A stretch of DNA of 64,000 nt from contig NZ_CP110496.1 in assembly GCF_028748785.1 (NCBI RefSeq), positions 124,001 through 188,000 on the forward strand. The letters run 5' to 3'. Numbering within the stretch: the stretch's first letter is position 1; each line of letters opens with the position of its first letter. The notes under the pieces are model-generated. The model was not told the origin of the DNA. It saw only the letters and a program-made list of their open reading frames with translations, and searched no databases. Positions 62,333 to 64,000 of the stretch are shown one piece after another. The position numbers and the translations under genes are program-made. The DNA comes from Candidatus Purcelliella pentastirinorum. Lineage in GTDB: Bacteria > Pseudomonadota > Gammaproteobacteria > Enterobacterales > Enterobacteriaceae.

Positions 62333-64000
62333 TTTATAAAAAAAATTTTATTTGTAATATTATTATTAAATGTAGATTTGATATCTTTTGTTATTATTAA
62401 TATCTCTTTTATATTTACCATTTTTTTTATAAAGAAACCTAAGTTTTTAATTCTTTTTTCGATAAAATCATCTTTTTTAAAAATTATTTTTATTTTTTTA
62501 TTGAATCTAATTTTTTTTTTTGCTCTGAAATTTCTAATTTGTATAATAGTATTTTTTAACCATATTATATCAATGCTTAGTTTTTTATTTACAAATTTAT
62601 TATTGTATTTTGGAAATTTTTCCATTGTAATACTATTAAATTTATTGTTAAGATTATATCTCATTAATTTTTGCCATATATACTCTGTAATAAACGGTAT
62701 AATTGGATGTGCTAATTTTAATATTATTTTTAGTACATATAATGATGTATTTATAGTACTTATAAAATTATTTTCATTACATATATTAATCAGGGGTTTA
62801 ACAAATTCTATATACCAATCACAATATTGATTCCATATAAAACTATATAATTTATTGGCTATAATATCAAATCTATAATTATTTATAGATTTTTCAAATT
62901 CATTAATGACAATATTTAATTCACTTATAATCCATTTATCTATTATTGAAATATCATTTTTATGTGATGAAAATTTAATGTTTTTACTTTTATTTATAAC
63001 GAATTTACTGGCATTCCATAATTTATTACAAAATTTTTTATACCCTTCTAATCTATTCATATCCCATTTTATTAATCTGCTAGTTGATGATAAAGAGGTA
63101 ATTGTAAATCTTAAAGGATCTGCTCCTGTTTCTTTAATTCCATAAGGAAATTTTTTTTTGGTATTATTAATTATTTTTACCAATGATTTATTTTTTATCA
63201 TATTTTTTGTTCTTTTTTCAATAATATCATTTAATGATATTCCATTTATTATATCTATAGGATCAACAATATTTCCTTTAGATTTTGACATTTTTTCACC
63301 ATTTTCATCGCAAATTAAACCAGTAATATAAATATTTTTAAAAGGAATTTGTGGTTTATTTTTTTTATCTTTAACGATATACATTGTTATCATGATCATT
63401 CTAGCAATCCAAAAAAATATTATATCAAATCCAGAAACAATAACATCAGTTGGATGATATTGTTTAAATATTTTTTTTGATTTAGGCCATCCTAATGAAG
63501 AAAAAGTCCACATACTTGCGGAAAACCATGTATCTAATACATCATCGTCTTGTTTGAGTTTTTCTTTTTTTGGTATTTTATATTTTAGTCTTATTTTTTT
63601 TTCATTTTGGCCTACATAAATGTTATTTTTTTTATCATACCACACTGGTATACGGTGCCCCCACCATATTTGACGAGATATACACCAATCTTTTATTTTT
63701 TTCATCCATGAAAAATAAATATTTTTATATTGTTTATGAATAAAATTTATATTTCCATTTTTAACAGCATTTATTGCTAATTTAGTTAATTTTTTTGTTT
63801 TAATATACCATTGATTTGTTAGCATGGGTTCTATAATAGCTCCACTACGTTCATTATATGGTATATAAGTATTATATTTATATTCTTTTTTTAGTAATTT
63901 TTTTATTTTAAGTTTTTTAATTATTTTTTTTCTAGCAACATAACGATCAAGATTATGAAATGATTTAGGTATTTTATTACTATAAAATATTGAAGTATTT
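62329..64000 (-). CDS. valS: Valyl-tRNA synthetase (5' end outside window; C-terminal arm missing)
   Basis: Class I synthetase. The frame is open up to base 64000 (FHNLDRYVARKKIIKKL... then NERSGAIIEPMLTNQWYI), so the start and most of the editing domain lie beyond the window. Visible: WCISRQIWWGHRIPVWYD, DVLDTWFSASMWTFSSLGWP, SGFDIIFFWIARM, GEKMSKSKGNIVDP (KMSKS), KRLEGYKKFCNKLWN-like LEGYKKFCNKLWNAS and the anticodon-binding helix bundle. The protein ends at ...NNITNKIFFIN, where E. coli ValS continues for about 70 residues as a coiled-coil arm contacting the tRNA; that arm is absent. The end overlaps cysC by 4 bp. Confidence 0.97.
   Translation of the reverse strand, partial: NTSIFYSNKIPKSFHNLDRYVARKKIIKKLKIKKLLKKEYKYNTYIPYNERSGAIIEPMLTNQWYIKTKKLTKLAINAVKNGNINFIHKQYKNIYFSWMKKIKDWCISRQIWWGHRIPVWYDKKNNIYVGQNEKKIRLKYKIPKKEKLKQDDDVLDTWFSASMWTFSSLGWPKSKKIFKQYHPTDVIVSGFDIIFFWIARMIMITMYIVKDKKNKPQIPFKNIYITGLICDENGEKMSKSKGNIVDPIDIINGISLNDIIEKRTKNMIKNKSLVKIINNTKKKFPYGIKETGADPLRFTITSLSSTSRLIKWDMNRLEGYKKFCNKLWNASKFVINKSKNIKFSSHKNDISIIDKWIISELNIVINEFEKSINNYRFDIIANKLYSFIWNQYCDWYIEFVKPLINICNENNFISTINTSLYVLKIILKLAHPIIPFITEYIWQKLMRYNLNNKFNSITMEKFPKYNNKFVNKKLSIDIIWLKNTIIQIRNFRAKKKIRFNKKIKIIFKKDDFIEKRIKNLGFFIKKMVNIKEILIITKDIKSTFNNNITNKIFFIN

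Overview
The window is an extremely A+T-rich stretch (roughly four fifths A+T by eye) from a reduced genome of an Enterobacterales-type gammaproteobacterium, most probably an obligate insect symbiont of the Buchnera/Blochmannia kind. Nearly every protein aligns by eye with its E. coli counterpart and short blocks of E. coli gene order survive. The proteins are rich in Lys, Asn and Ile, there are many A tracts of 10 or more, intergenic spaces are empty, and there are no insertion sequences, prophage or CRISPR. TGA is a normal stop (secA, dnaJ and nhaA end in it), so the standard bacterial code applies. Retention of cdsA, fabZ, accA, skp, rseP, nhaA, pal and yhdP makes typical aphid Buchnera unlikely; the species cannot be named from this window.

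Layout. 1-1854: 3' part of secA, then coaE (-) whose C-terminus is broken at an A10 tract. 2858-8937: ybgI, pal, then the surA-pdxA-rsmA-apaH cluster with lptD and apaG missing. 9059-9133: tRNA-Arg(UCU) on the minus strand. 9532-18699: dnaK-dnaJ behind a well-kept heat-shock promoter, nhaA, rpsT (-), ribF-ileS-lspA. 19119-23061: yhdP and tldD (-). 23877-26826: pyrG-eno. 26863-32372 (-): tktA-epd-pgk-fbaA. 32452-40934 (-): recC-recB-recD. 41223-53402: frr-uppS-cdsA-rseP-bamA-skp-fabZ-dnaE-accA, an E. coli order from which dxr, lpxD, lpxA, lpxB and rnhB have dropped out. 53613-62332: cysJ-I-H-G-D-N-C, the complete sulfate-to-sulfide route. 62329-64000 (-): 3' part of valS, tail to tail with cysC.

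How the genes fit together. (1) Sulfate activation and reduction, with siroheme synthesis for the sulfite reductase, is kept whole, which suggests the bacterium supplies reduced sulfur or cysteine to itself and its host. (2) The envelope genes tell one story: export and outer-membrane protein assembly (SecA, SurA, Skp, BamA), lipoprotein maturation and anchoring (LspA, Pal), phospholipid precursor synthesis (CdsA, AccA, FabZ) and the AsmA-like phospholipid transporter YhdP are kept, while the lipid A and LPS-transport genes expected at these loci are gone. That points to an outer membrane without LPS, built from phospholipid. (3) Glycolysis and pentose-phosphate genes and the PLP-pathway genes epd and pdxA are kept. 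(4) Several proteins keep their length but have lost specific residues: Epd Rossmann glycine, ApaH catalytic His, IleS editing pocket. SecA and ValS have lost C-terminal modules. These are the most interesting single-gene observations, together with the coaE A-tract frameshift.
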